Shown: one piece after another, positions 6,647 through 13,946 of the stretch | Layout of the letters: each line of letters begins with the position of its first letter | Numbering within the stretch: position 1 is the stretch's first letter | Origin: Bacteroidales bacterium UBA1253 | GTDB taxonomy: Bacteria; Bacteroidota; Bacteroidia; Bacteroidales; Paludibacteraceae | Assembly (NCBI GenBank): GCA_002308815.1 | Contig: DBVX01000072.1 | Location: 20,962-34,907 of the forward strand | Direction: 5' to 3' | DNA: 13,946 nt | The notes under the pieces: model-generated | What the model was told of the DNA's origin: nothing | The model's input: the letters and a program-made list of their open reading frames with translations, nothing else | The model's database searches: none | Position numbers and translations under genes: made by a program

Positions 6647-7873
6647 TTATTTCACCTTTTTGCTCAGTTGCACATCCTTGGGAGCGGATTTCATTTTCTC
6701 CAGACTCTTAAGGAATTCCGCTTTGTTGCCGCGGGCGGGAGCCGATTCAGCCTGAGGTATTTGAAGTTTGAAGATCTTGTTCTCTCCAAGTTCCATCTTC
6801 TCGCTCTTGATTGTCATTGTACCGAAGTCATCCTCTTCCACATACACGCCGAGACCATAGTCACCAAGAATGGGCTGTATCTCGACCGCACCGTTCACAT
6901 AGTACATATATTCATAATCTTCGTTGCCTATCAATCCTATCTTAGCACGGGTAATAATTGCATCGGGCATCCATGATACTGGCTGATAACCGTCTTCCGC
7001 ATCGTATTTGTAAATAGTCAGAGCGGCACCTGTAACACCTTCCGAACTTGCTAACATACACTCTTTATAATAGGATTGAGTATCTCCGTTAGTCCATGCT
7101 TCTGCAGCAGCGGTGATGTGCGTCCAATATGCCTCGTTATTCACGATGGAAGGCACAAGACCATTGGCAACAGTATCCATCGTTGTTTCAAAATAGCGGC
7201 TTGTCAGACCGTTGATTACATGCTTACCTTCTTCAACAGCCTCCGGACAGGTGGTATGATCAATATAGTATACGAAAGCAGGGATATACATCATTGCCAT
7301 CATTTCGGGACCTGTCAGTTCGCCTGAACCGTTGGCATAATATGTACCCTCCGAGAACAGACGGATGGCCGTTTCCGCAAGATAAGCGCGAACCATCACA
7401 GAGTCCTCCATATCATCCAGTTTGATTTTGAACAAATCGTACATCGTATTGTCCTTTACTTCGGGAATGGCAACAGAAGCAGTCGGGAAGGATTTGAAAG
7501 TCTCGAGCATAGTCACTACATTGACCTTGCAGGTTGCTTTCGCACCGCTTGCCTCGGTGCAGACGATGTTGGTTGTTCCATAGCCTTCGGCAGTAATCTC
7601 GCCTCTGCTGGTCACGGTAGCCACAGACTCGTCCTCGGAAGTCCAAGTGAACTTGCCGCTTCCGGCGGAGTAATTGGCATAGATACGCTCGGTCTGGTTG
7701 AGGAAAAGATTGAGTTCATCCTCACTGAGAACCACCACACCGGCAGTGGAACCTCCGGAGCCGCCGTTCGAACCGCCATTCGAACTATCGTTCTTGTTTT
7801 CATCTTTTTTGCAGCCTGTAAAACATACCGCCGCTGCAAGAAGGAGCATCGCTCCGCAAATGATTTTTTTCAT
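6647..7873 (-). CDS. Surface-type lipoprotein with one Ig-like (Big_2) domain, third gene of the susCD locus
   Basis: The protein has 408 residues. A lipoprotein signal ends FTGC with Cys21, and the mature start CKKDEN resembles the K/D/E-rich lipoprotein export signal that sends Bacteroidetes lipoproteins to the cell surface. A Gly/Ser/Asn linker (about 29-45) follows, then an Ig-like fold of the Big_2 type (about 46-119) with the classic WTSEDESVATV and GEITAEGYGTTNI segments. I do not recognise residues 121-408: they are rich in aromatic and acidic residues and lack obvious membrane segments or catalytic motifs. The place right after susD is where surface substrate-binding proteins usually sit, with Ig domains serving as spacers, so a binding role is a fair inference. 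A partner or regulator of the downstream C10 peptidase is an alternative. The C-terminus lacks a T9SS tail. Confidence 0.88.
   Translation of the reverse strand: MKKIICGAMLLLAAAVCFTGCKKDENKNDSSNGGSNGGSGGSTAGVVVLSEDELNLFLNQTERIYANYSAGSGKFTWTSEDESVATVTSRGEITAEGYGTTNIVCTEASGAKATCKVNVVTMLETFKSFPTASVAIPEVKDNTMYDLFKIKLDDMEDSVMVRAYLAETAIRLFSEGTYYANGSGELTGPEMMAMMYIPAFVYYIDHTTCPEAVEEGKHVINGLTSRYFETTMDTVANGLVPSIVNNEAYWTHITAAAEAWTNGDTQSYYKECMLASSEGVTGAALTIYKYDAEDGYQPVSWMPDAIITRAKIGLIGNEDYEYMYYVNGAVEIQPILGDYGLGVYVEEDDFGTMTIKSEKMELGENKIFKLQIPQAESAPARGNKAEFLKSLEKMKSAPKDVQLSKKVK
7761..7784 (-). repeat. 12-base tandem repeat in the lipoprotein Gly/Ser linker
   Basis: Two adjacent 12-base units, CCGCCGTTCGAA and CCGCCATTCGAA on the plus strand, differ at one base and encode repeated S-N-G-G. 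They lie between the lipid anchor and the Ig domain. The unit length keeps the frame, so copy-number change would alter only the tether length. Confidence 0.75.
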
Positions 7874-7940
7874 AGGTAAATAAATTTGTTAGTTAATATT
7901 GGGTTAATTTGGTTAATATATACTTCCTATTGCTTTTCCA

Positions 7941-9614
7941 TCAAGGCAACGTATTTGTTTTTACGTTCGGATTGTAGGTACTCTCGGACGTGGGAATCTG
8001 GAACTGGAAGTTGCTCTGTGACGGATCCATCTTCATACCGTTCGGGGCATAATCGTGGTTGCTTCCGCGTGAGCGAGCGTCCTTCCAACGACGGAACGTG
8101 TCAAGACCATATCCCTCACCCCACATCTCAACACGCCAGTTGTAAACGATGCGGTTTCCAAGTTTGCTGTGATCCGTCCAAGTTGCCACATCGCTGTCAT
8201 ACACCTGCTGCCCTGTCAAGTTATCACCTTCGTCAACAATACCGTCATATACACGTTTGTCGGTTATCTCGCGCAGATATGCCAATGCCGGTGCATCGTT
8301 GCCCAGTCGCCATTCCGCCTCAGCAGCTATGAGGTAAATGCTCTCAATACGCATAAAGACATTGTCGCTGAGCCAGTCGCGGTCGATATCGTCCTCGCTG
8401 GTGGAAGTGGGGTTCTGCGCGGAGAAGAATTTGCCGTCCGGACAGAGTTCGTATGTCTTGTTCTTTTTTCCATCATTGAACCACGACTTGCGCTTGTCCC
8501 AATCGGACATAGAGCGGAAGAGTTCCTGATCAATAACCTTCGTATCGCCCGCCCAAGCATAACTATAGGAGTGGATATCCACCTGACCGAACCAACTCTT
8601 CAGTCCACCGCTTGTTTCGACTGTTACTTCCTGAGCCCATATCCACCCCTTGTCGTTGACGTTGTTGAAACCGGTGGTGAGCAGGTCGGCATTGGACAGA
8701 AGCCGGTACTTGTTGCTGTTGATGACCTTGAGCGCGTTATCGCGGGCAAGCGTGAGATGCTCATCGTAGGTCTTCTTATCGCCCATTTCCAGATAATATA
8801 CCGCCTCGTTAAGGTAAGCATACGCCAACAAGCCACAAACAACCTCATGGTCGAGGTACAACTTGTTAGGACGCACATAGTCCGTTCCGAATTCCTCCAT
8901 CAGATTTACAGCCAGCGTAAGATCCGCGAACGCCTGATTGTACACTTCCGCTGACGTGGACAGCGGCTGCGCTGCATCCATGTTTTCTTCGGTATAAACG
9001 GGGCAGCACTTGTAGGTGGTGATATTGTAACCCGCAAAGGCTTCTGTAGCTTTGTCGGGTACCGGCGTATAGAATTTGGCAAGTTGCGAATAGACATAAC
9101 CACGGAGTCCTAAAGCCTGCGCATAGAGCACCGCATTCTCATAATCCTGTTCGGTATAGGGGTTATCCTTCTTTCCAAAGGCGGAAGGATTCCCGTATGT
9201 TTCCCATTTGGACACAAAATCTTTGGTTTTTTTAAAGGCTGCAATGGTGGAGTTGATGTTGTGAATGTGGCTGTAATAATAACTCCAGATCGTACCTGTA
9301 CGGCCGTTCGTGAGCATCTGCTCGTCGGTATAGAGCCATCCATACGTCTTGCCGGTAAGGGCAATATCGCAGCATAAGATATCGCCCCAAAGGTCGATAC
9401 TGCGTTTGCCGAACTCATCGTGGCCTCCACCCATAGAATACAGATTGGTGTACAGACCCCGGACAGACCCCTCCAACTGATCCGCCAACTGCTCGTACTG
9501 ATCCTGACGGATGGTGCCGCCCTCGGGATAGCGCTCAAGGAAATCCTTCTCACAAGCGGTAAACAATGTAGCAACCGATATAACTGCGGTTACGAGAACA
9601 ATATGCTTTTTCAT
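7941..9614 (-). CDS. susD: SusD/RagB-family outer-membrane lipoprotein
   Basis: The ATG at 9614 gives 557 residues; an ATG two codons upstream (9620) is also possible. A lipoprotein signal ends FTAC with Cys21, and the mature start CEKDFLERYPEGG is typical for SusD. Long helical TPR-like segments follow (for example around ENAVLYAQALGLRGYVYSQLAKFYTPVP), then the SusD core with FMRIESIYLIAAEAEWRLG and YNWRVEMWGEGYGLDTFRRWKD. The end FQFQIPTSESTYNPNVKTN resembles the conserved IP.SE...NPN terminus. SusD proteins form a hinged lid over the SusC barrel and hold the ligand before import. It starts 65 bases after susC, so cotranscription is likely. The ligand cannot be read from the sequence. RagB, a family member in P. 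gingivalis, handles oligopeptides, which would suit the peptidase encoded in the same locus. Confidence 0.95.
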   Translation of the reverse strand: MKKHIVLVTAVISVATLFTACEKDFLERYPEGGTIRQDQYEQLADQLEGSVRGLYTNLYSMGGGHDEFGKRSIDLWGDILCCDIALTGKTYGWLYTDEQMLTNGRTGTIWSYYYSHIHNINSTIAAFKKTKDFVSKWETYGNPSAFGKKDNPYTEQDYENAVLYAQALGLRGYVYSQLAKFYTPVPDKATEAFAGYNITTYKCCPVYTEENMDAAQPLSTSAEVYNQAFADLTLAVNLMEEFGTDYVRPNKLYLDHEVVCGLLAYAYLNEAVYYLEMGDKKTYDEHLTLARDNALKVINSNKYRLLSNADLLTTGFNNVNDKGWIWAQEVTVETSGGLKSWFGQVDIHSYSYAWAGDTKVIDQELFRSMSDWDKRKSWFNDGKKNKTYELCPDGKFFSAQNPTSTSEDDIDRDWLSDNVFMRIESIYLIAAEAEWRLGNDAPALAYLREITDKRVYDGIVDEGDNLTGQQVYDSDVATWTDHSKLGNRIVYNWRVEMWGEGYGLDTFRRWKDARSRGSNHDYAPNGMKMDPSQSNFQFQIPTSESTYNPNVKTNTLP

Positions 9615-9679
9615 ATTCATTATTCTTTGATTGTTCGTATGCATTATTTTCAAGTGTATGCTTCTTTGCGTACCTAAAA

Positions 9680-12600
9680 TCAGAACTGCAGTTTGATACC
9701 TCCGATAATGGTACTCAACGGAGTATAGCGGTAAGAATTAGACGATCCGTCACCCGAAGTGGTGGGGTTGTATCCGTTGCGTGCCGCAACAAGTGCGAGG
9801 TTGTCCGCCTGCACATACAACTCGAGACGGCTCAACTTGATTTTCTCAATCAGTTTCTTCTGGAACGTGTAACCCAGACGGATATTATTGAGGCTCAAGA
9901 AGGAGTTGCTGGTCAGGAAACGTGTTGATGCAGATGCCTGATAAGGACTATTGCTGTTATCCAAAGCGGGAACATCCGTATTGGTATTCTCCGGAGTCCA
10001 TGCGCGGCGCATATCCGTATGCCAGTTGTTGTTGCCGACCTTGTCGTTAGACATCAGTTGTGCATACGTATTATCAAAGCCATAACCTCCAATACGGTAA
10101 CTGCACTGGATGTCCAGAATAACGCCATACACTTCCAGATTCAAGCCGAAACCTCCGTCAAGGGCAGGTTCTGCCGACTTGCCGACGAAATCAGCTCCGC
10201 AGTATGCGGCATCGTCCGTATGGACGGTATCAATCCGGGCATCCGGGTGCTGACGGCGGTAAAGATCCACGTCGGATATATAGTTGTTGATGAATCCGTA
10301 GTTCGGATCATCCTCGGTAATAAGATCCGCATTCTTCGTGTTGCCAAAATTGCCCTTTTTAGAATCATAGTAGCCGACATACATCGCCTTACCGTTCTCG
10401 GGATTGACACCGACATATTCGCGGAGTTTCCAGTCGTACATACTGTGTCCGACAACGAGACCTCCGTTGGTAGTCATCTCGCTATTATCGTCTATGTCTT
10501 TCGGCAGTTCGAGTACCTTATTGTGGTAATGTCCGCCGTTGAGACGTATATCCAGTTTGATATTGCGCATATCCACGGCGTGGATATTGGCTTGGAACTC
10601 GACACCTTGGTTGGATATCTTGCCGCCGTTAATCCAAACAGAAGAGTAACCAATCGAGGGAGCCTGATAGCGGGGCATCAACAGGTTGTCGGTGAGTTTG
10701 TAGAAATAGTCAAACTCAAAGTCAAAGTATTTGCTTATACCCAATTCGAGACCGACGTTATAAGTCTGCGTACGCTCCCATGTGAGGTCAGGCGCGCCCT
10801 TGTAGTTCCACACATAACCTATCTCGTTATCCACGTACTCTATGCTGTAGTGATCCTGGAAGAGATCTGAACCAATGCCTTGGTTGCCGAGCACACCCCA
10901 TGACAAACGCAGTTTACCGTTCTTGAGGTACTGTGAAACAGACTGCATAAAATCCTCTTCCGTGAATCTCCATACCGGAGCCACCGATCCGAAATGTCCC
11001 CAACGATGTCCTTTGGCGAATTTGCTTGAACCGTCAGCGCGGTAAGTGGCTTCAAGGTAATAACGCTCCTTGTAGTTGTAGGAAGCCCGTGCCAGAACCG
11101 ACTGAAGAGCCGTCTCTGCGGTACTGGATCCCATACCGGTCATCTGGATGGCATTGCTCCACTCCAGACTATTGGGATCGGCTATACGAGCCATTGAACC
11201 GGACATACTTGAACTGCGCGTGAAATTGAGCTCGTGAGCCACCATCAGATCCACAGAATGGTCTTCTATAGTTTTGAGGTATTTGAGAATCTGTTTTGTC
11301 TCAAAGAATGAATAGTTGGTCTGTCCCTTGTCGATACGTCCCAAACCTGCGGCATCACCATAGTACTTATTGGTCAGATCCGCGCCATTAATGCCGAGAT
11401 ACTGTGCTCCTGCCACCACCTCCAGTTTGAGATCCTTGTAGAGTTTGAACTCCAGCATACCGTTTACTGTGACAGCGTGCTGTTTGGTTTGCGCGCGATC
11501 ATGGCGCAGGGCACCGGCGGGGTTGATACCGCTACCGAAACCGCGGCCCGATCCTTCGTGCATACCGTAGTCATACATCTTGTCTCCGGTCTTCGGATCG
11601 GTTTTGATGCCGTTCTCGTCATACTCGAACACCGGATAGATGGGAGGAATACCATTGACATAGGCGAAACCGTTGTTCATATTTCCGCCTTGTCCCGGAT
11701 TGTTGAGATTGCTGTATGTATACGCGATGTTGATGGATCCTTTGAGCCATGATTTCGCCTGAAAATCAATATTGCTGCGCGTGGTGAAACGGTCGTAGTC
11801 GGAACCGATATAATAACCCTCGTCCTTGAGATAGCCGAACGATGTAAAATAGGACACCTTGCTGTTACCGCCGGAAATGCGGACAGTGGCATTGGCTTTT
11901 TGTCCGGTACGGAAGATGGCATCCTCCCAGCTTGTCATATTCTGATATTGCGGAAGCAGGTTCACGTCCTCGTTGAATTTGTGCGTAAACGGGTTGATAA
12001 GTGTGTTGCCATCGGCATCCCACATGTTGTACATCGCGGGCAGCCCCTTGCCGCCGAACAGGTTGCTGTTGGCGAATTGGATAGCACTTTTATCATTGCC
12101 ATGGTTCGTCAGATAAGCGTTGTTGTACAAGCTCTGCCACGACATTTCCACATACTCTTTCGGGTCTGTGATCACGTCGTACATCGGAAGCAGGTGCATA
12201 TTCGCACCGTAGGACGCATCCACGTCAATCTTTGCGTCTTCTCCCTGTTTTCCTTTTTTGGTGGTGATAACAATGACACCGTTGGCACCACGGCTACCAT
12301 AAATAGCGGTGGCCGCAGCATCCTTCAACACCTGGTAGTTGGCTATATCACCCGGGTCAATTGCGGAAACATCGCCGTTGTATGTCACACCGTCCACCAC
12401 GTAGAGGGGTGTTGAATTTGCATTGACCGAACCCAATCCACGGATACGGATGGTGGCATTGGTACCGGGCTGACCGGAGGTGTTGATGACCTGTACGCCC
12501 GCCACCTCACCGGCTATAGCTTTGGAGATTTCTGACGGAGCTTTCTTTTCGATGGTTTCCGCATCAACAGCCTGCGCCGAACCGGCGAAACTCCCCTTGG

Positions 12601-12931
12601 TAACATTACCGTAACCTGTAACGACCACCTCCTGGATAACCTCCGAGTTCTCTTTCATCACAATGCGCAAGTTAGTTCCTTTGATGGCAACCTCCTGCGT
12701 CTGCATACCCACATAACTGATGACCAGCGTTTTCGCATCATTGTCCACAGAAAGGACGAACTGCCCATCGAAGTCGGTAATCGTACCGATGGTGGAACCC
12801 TTCACCTGCACACTTGCGCCGATGACGGATTCTCCTTTCTCATCAACGACCACACCGCTAATCTGCTTCTGCTGGGCAAACAAACCGAGAGAAAGCAGAC
12901 CAAGCACAAATAGTGTAACTGTCTTTTTCAT
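9680..12931 (-). CDS. susC: SusC/RagA-family TonB-dependent outer-membrane transporter
   Basis: This 1083-residue protein, a normal SusC length, has a signal peptide (about 1-20, LGLFAQ). A carboxypeptidase-regulatory-like domain follows (about 22-95, ISGVVVDEKGESVIGASV). A TonB-box-like EVVVTGYG (101-108) precedes the plug domain, which holds the SusC/RagA signature LYVVDGV...VLKDAAATAIYGSRGANG (about 176-218). The rest is a 22-strand-type beta-barrel ending GGIKLQF with the usual terminal aromatic. Energised by TonB-ExbBD, it imports a ligand captured with SusD. It is the first gene of the locus, with a promoter about 80-110 bases upstream. The substrate is unknown. The absence of glycosidase genes and the presence of a C10 peptidase favour peptides over glycans, but this is inference. 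Confidence 0.96.
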   Translation of the reverse strand: MKKTVTLFVLGLLSLGLFAQQKQISGVVVDEKGESVIGASVQVKGSTIGTITDFDGQFVLSVDNDAKTLVISYVGMQTQEVAIKGTNLRIVMKENSEVIQEVVVTGYGNVTKGSFAGSAQAVDAETIEKKAPSEISKAIAGEVAGVQVINTSGQPGTNATIRIRGLGSVNANSTPLYVVDGVTYNGDVSAIDPGDIANYQVLKDAAATAIYGSRGANGVIVITTKKGKQGEDAKIDVDASYGANMHLLPMYDVITDPKEYVEMSWQSLYNNAYLTNHGNDKSAIQFANSNLFGGKGLPAMYNMWDADGNTLINPFTHKFNEDVNLLPQYQNMTSWEDAIFRTGQKANATVRISGGNSKVSYFTSFGYLKDEGYYIGSDYDRFTTRSNIDFQAKSWLKGSINIAYTYSNLNNPGQGGNMNNGFAYVNGIPPIYPVFEYDENGIKTDPKTGDKMYDYGMHEGSGRGFGSGINPAGALRHDRAQTKQHAVTVNGMLEFKLYKDLKLEVVAGAQYLGINGADLTNKYYGDAAGLGRIDKGQTNYSFFETKQILKYLKTIEDHSVDLMVAHELNFTRSSSMSGSMARIADPNSLEWSNAIQMTGMGSSTAETALQSVLARASYNYKERYYLEATYRADGSSKFAKGHRWGHFGSVAPVWRFTEEDFMQSVSQYLKNGKLRLSWGVLGNQGIGSDLFQDHYSIEYVDNEIGYVWNYKGAPDLTWERTQTYNVGLELGISKYFDFEFDYFYKLTDNLLMPRYQAPSIGYSSVWINGGKISNQGVEFQANIHAVDMRNIKLDIRLNGGHYHNKVLELPKDIDDNSEMTTNGGLVVGHSMYDWKLREYVGVNPENGKAMYVGYYDSKKGNFGNTKNADLITEDDPNYGFINNYISDVDLYRRQHPDARIDTVHTDDAAYCGADFVGKSAEPALDGGFGLNLEVYGVILDIQCSYRIGGYGFDNTYAQLMSNDKVGNNNWHTDMRRAWTPENTNTDVPALDNSNSPYQASASTRFLTSNSFLSLNNIRLGYTFQKKLIEKIKLSRLELYVQADNLALVAARNGYNPTTSGDGSSNSYRYTPLSTIIGGIKLQF

Positions 12932-13012
12932 TTTCGTTACAAAAAAAATTTATTTACGATATTGTTGTTTTTCGAACTGTTTTGCGAAAAAAATGAATCG
13001 GAAAAAACCGCG

Positions 13013-13044
13013 CAAAAGTATTCCAATTATTTTTTGCAAACAAG
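13013..13044 (-). promoter_or_regulatory. Bacteroidetes-type promoter for the susCD locus
   Basis: On the minus strand CTTG (13044-13041) is followed after 20 bases by TACTTTTG (13020-13013), fitting the weaker TTG form of the Bacteroidetes -33 box and a full TAnnTTTG -7 box. An alternative TTTG at 13040-13037 has shorter spacing (16). The leader to the susC ATG at 12931 would be about 75 bases and is very A/T-rich. The -7 region shares a 13-base stretch with the T9SS operon promoter. Confidence 0.65.
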
Positions 13045-13062
13045 AGATTGCAATTATTTTTT
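13024..13062. repeat. 12-base direct repeat around the susC promoter
   Basis: CAATTATTTTTT occurs at 13024-13035 and again at 13051-13062, a period of 27 bases. The first copy lies in the spacer of the proposed promoter, the second just upstream of its -33 box. It could be a pair of regulator-binding sites or an A-tract activating element. The A/T-rich composition makes a chance match possible. Confidence 0.4.
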
Positions 13063-13102
13063 ACTTTTTTCGTCATTGAACGGTATTTTTCTGTCTTTTC
13101 CT

Positions 13103-13946
13103 CTACTCATAATACAGGATAGAAAGCCTATCCGGATTGAAAACCTCCTGCGCGACAGATTGCAGAATTTCCGGCGTAACAGACTGAATCCGCGCAAATG
13201 AATCTTTCCACGAATATGCCCGGTTGAAATAAAGCATCTGCTTCGCCATCGAGAGGACGCCGTTCTCGCTGTTTTCGGCACTAACAGCCATCTGTCCTTT
13301 GAGTTGCCGTAAAGCGCGAGCGAGTATGGATTTGGTAAGTGGCGTGTCAGAGAGTTTCCTCAATTCTTTGTACACGAGATCCACGCACTGCTGTTTGTCT
13401 TCGGGATCGCAAGCGAGATAAACGTTCCAGTAGCCCGTGTCGCTCAAAGGAGTATATTGTGACTCCACAGTATATACGAGTCCCCTCTGTTCGCGAAGTG
13501 ACATATTGAGAAGGGAGGACATCGCCCCTCCTCCGAGAATATTGTTAAGCAGATACAAAGGCATCTGAAGACGGTGACCGAGCGGGTAGGCGCGTGTTCC
13601 CATCATAAGGTGAAGCTGGTGGGTGTGTCTGCGGAAAGATGCTAATTGCGGCGACTGTGAAGCAGGTGTAAAGGGGATTGTACGTGAAGAACCGGTCGAG
13701 AATGATGAATAGGTGCATATTTCGTTATCCAGAAGGTTCTGAACGGTGTCTCTCACGCGCTCAAAAGGCGTGCGTGTCTGTGTAAAGACAACCATCCGTT
13801 CAGGGTGGTAGTGCTGCCCCATAAAGCGGAGAGGCTGCCCGGGCGAGGAACTGATATGCCGGAGAGACCGGCGTGTGCCAAGTATGGGCAAGGCGAGAGG
13901 ATGCCCTTCGAAAAGGAGGCTCTCAAAATCATCGTAGATGAGTTCA
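13103..13946 (-). CDS. M16-family zinc peptidase, C-terminal part (start outside the window)
   Basis: The open frame enters from the window edge and gives 281 codons to the stop at 13103. The visible part begins ELIYDDFESLLFEGHPLALPILG, which matches the middle of single-domain-pair M16 peptidases (processing-peptidase/PqqL-like): GHPL.PILGT, then a YHPERMVV strand. The C-terminal half contains LLNNILGGGAMSSLLNMSLREQRGLVYTVES, the conserved substrate-chamber Arg/Tyr region. The zinc site HxxEH with its distal Glu lies upstream and is not seen, so catalytic competence cannot be judged. Such proteins in Bacteroidetes are about 400-450 residues and degrade peptides. It ends 172 bases before the susC start, and a promoter lies between, so it is probably a separate transcription unit. 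Confidence 0.9.
   Translation of the reverse strand, partial: ELIYDDFESLLFEGHPLALPILGTRRSLRHISSSPGQPLRFMGQHYHPERMVVFTQTRTPFERVRDTVQNLLDNEICTYSSFSTGSSRTIPFTPASQSPQLASFRRHTHQLHLMMGTRAYPLGHRLQMPLYLLNNILGGGAMSSLLNMSLREQRGLVYTVESQYTPLSDTGYWNVYLACDPEDKQQCVDLVYKELRKLSDTPLTKSILARALRQLKGQMAVSAENSENGVLSMAKQMLYFNRAYSWKDSFARIQSVTPEILQSVAQEVFNPDRLSILYYE

Noticed and set aside
7892..7917. Three GTTAAT motifs in the susD-lipoprotein gap as an operator array.
   Set aside because: Spacing is uneven (11 and 9 bases) and the gap is very A/T-rich, so a chance pattern is likely.
10019..10870. A 283-codon plus-strand frame opposite susC, and a 261-codon frame opposite susD (8169-8954).
   Set aside because: Both lie wholly inside strong minus-strand genes and have no recognisable motif or initiation context. 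They are shadows of the coding strand's codon bias.
5393..12931. Calling the susCD region a classic polysaccharide utilization locus.
   Set aside because: No glycoside hydrolase, lyase, sulfatase or hybrid two-component regulator is present in the window; the only enzyme in the unit is a peptidase.
1..13946. CRISPR arrays, tRNA or rRNA genes, insertion sequences, attachment sites.
   Set aside because: No regularly spaced repeats, cloverleaf-like segments, transposase-like proteins or terminal inverted repeats were seen on either strand.

Overview
The window fits a Gram-negative member of the Bacteroidota, most likely order Bacteroidales (perhaps Prevotellaceae-like, low certainty). Three things support this: type IX secretion (T9SS) core genes in the porP-K-L-M order, a SusC/SusD pair, and promoters of the Bacteroidetes TTTG...TAnnTTTG type. 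Start codons lack clear Shine-Dalgarno sites and sit behind A/T-rich leaders, also typical of the phylum. Every supported gene is on the minus strand, so transcription runs from high to low coordinates. No RNA gene, CRISPR array, insertion sequence or phage gene was seen. No gene-free gap exceeds 300 bases; the longest, 12932-13102, holds a promoter and a short direct repeat.

In transcription order, the first feature is the C-terminal part of an M16 zinc peptidase, cut by the window edge (13946-13103). Next comes a four-gene accessory locus behind its own promoter: a SusC-type TonB-dependent transporter (12931-9680), a SusD-type lipoprotein (9614-7941), a surface-type lipoprotein with one Ig-like domain and an unrecognised C-terminal region (7873-6647), and a C10 (streptopain-family) cysteine peptidase (6571-5393). 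The peptidase ends in a short T9SS-sorting-like tail, and a strong hairpin closes the locus. No glycoside hydrolase is visible, so the locus looks more like a protein or peptide acquisition system than a polysaccharide utilization locus.

A housekeeping pair follows from its own promoter: a class I SAM-dependent methyltransferase (5252-4428) and a PduO-type cob(I)alamin adenosyltransferase (4386-3856).

The last block is the T9SS operon. A promoter embedded in a perfect 9-bp inverted repeat precedes a small acidic DUF2795-like gene (3792-3571), then porP (3561-2572), gldK/porK (2511-1060), gldL/porL (994-98) and the first 13 codons of gldM/porM (39-1). GldL and GldM form the proton-driven motor, GldK is an outer-membrane lipoprotein of the periplasmic ring, and PorP is an outer-membrane beta-barrel.

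The most interesting link is between the blocks: the peptidase in the SusCD locus carries what looks like a minimal signal for the secretion machine encoded about 1.6 kb downstream.
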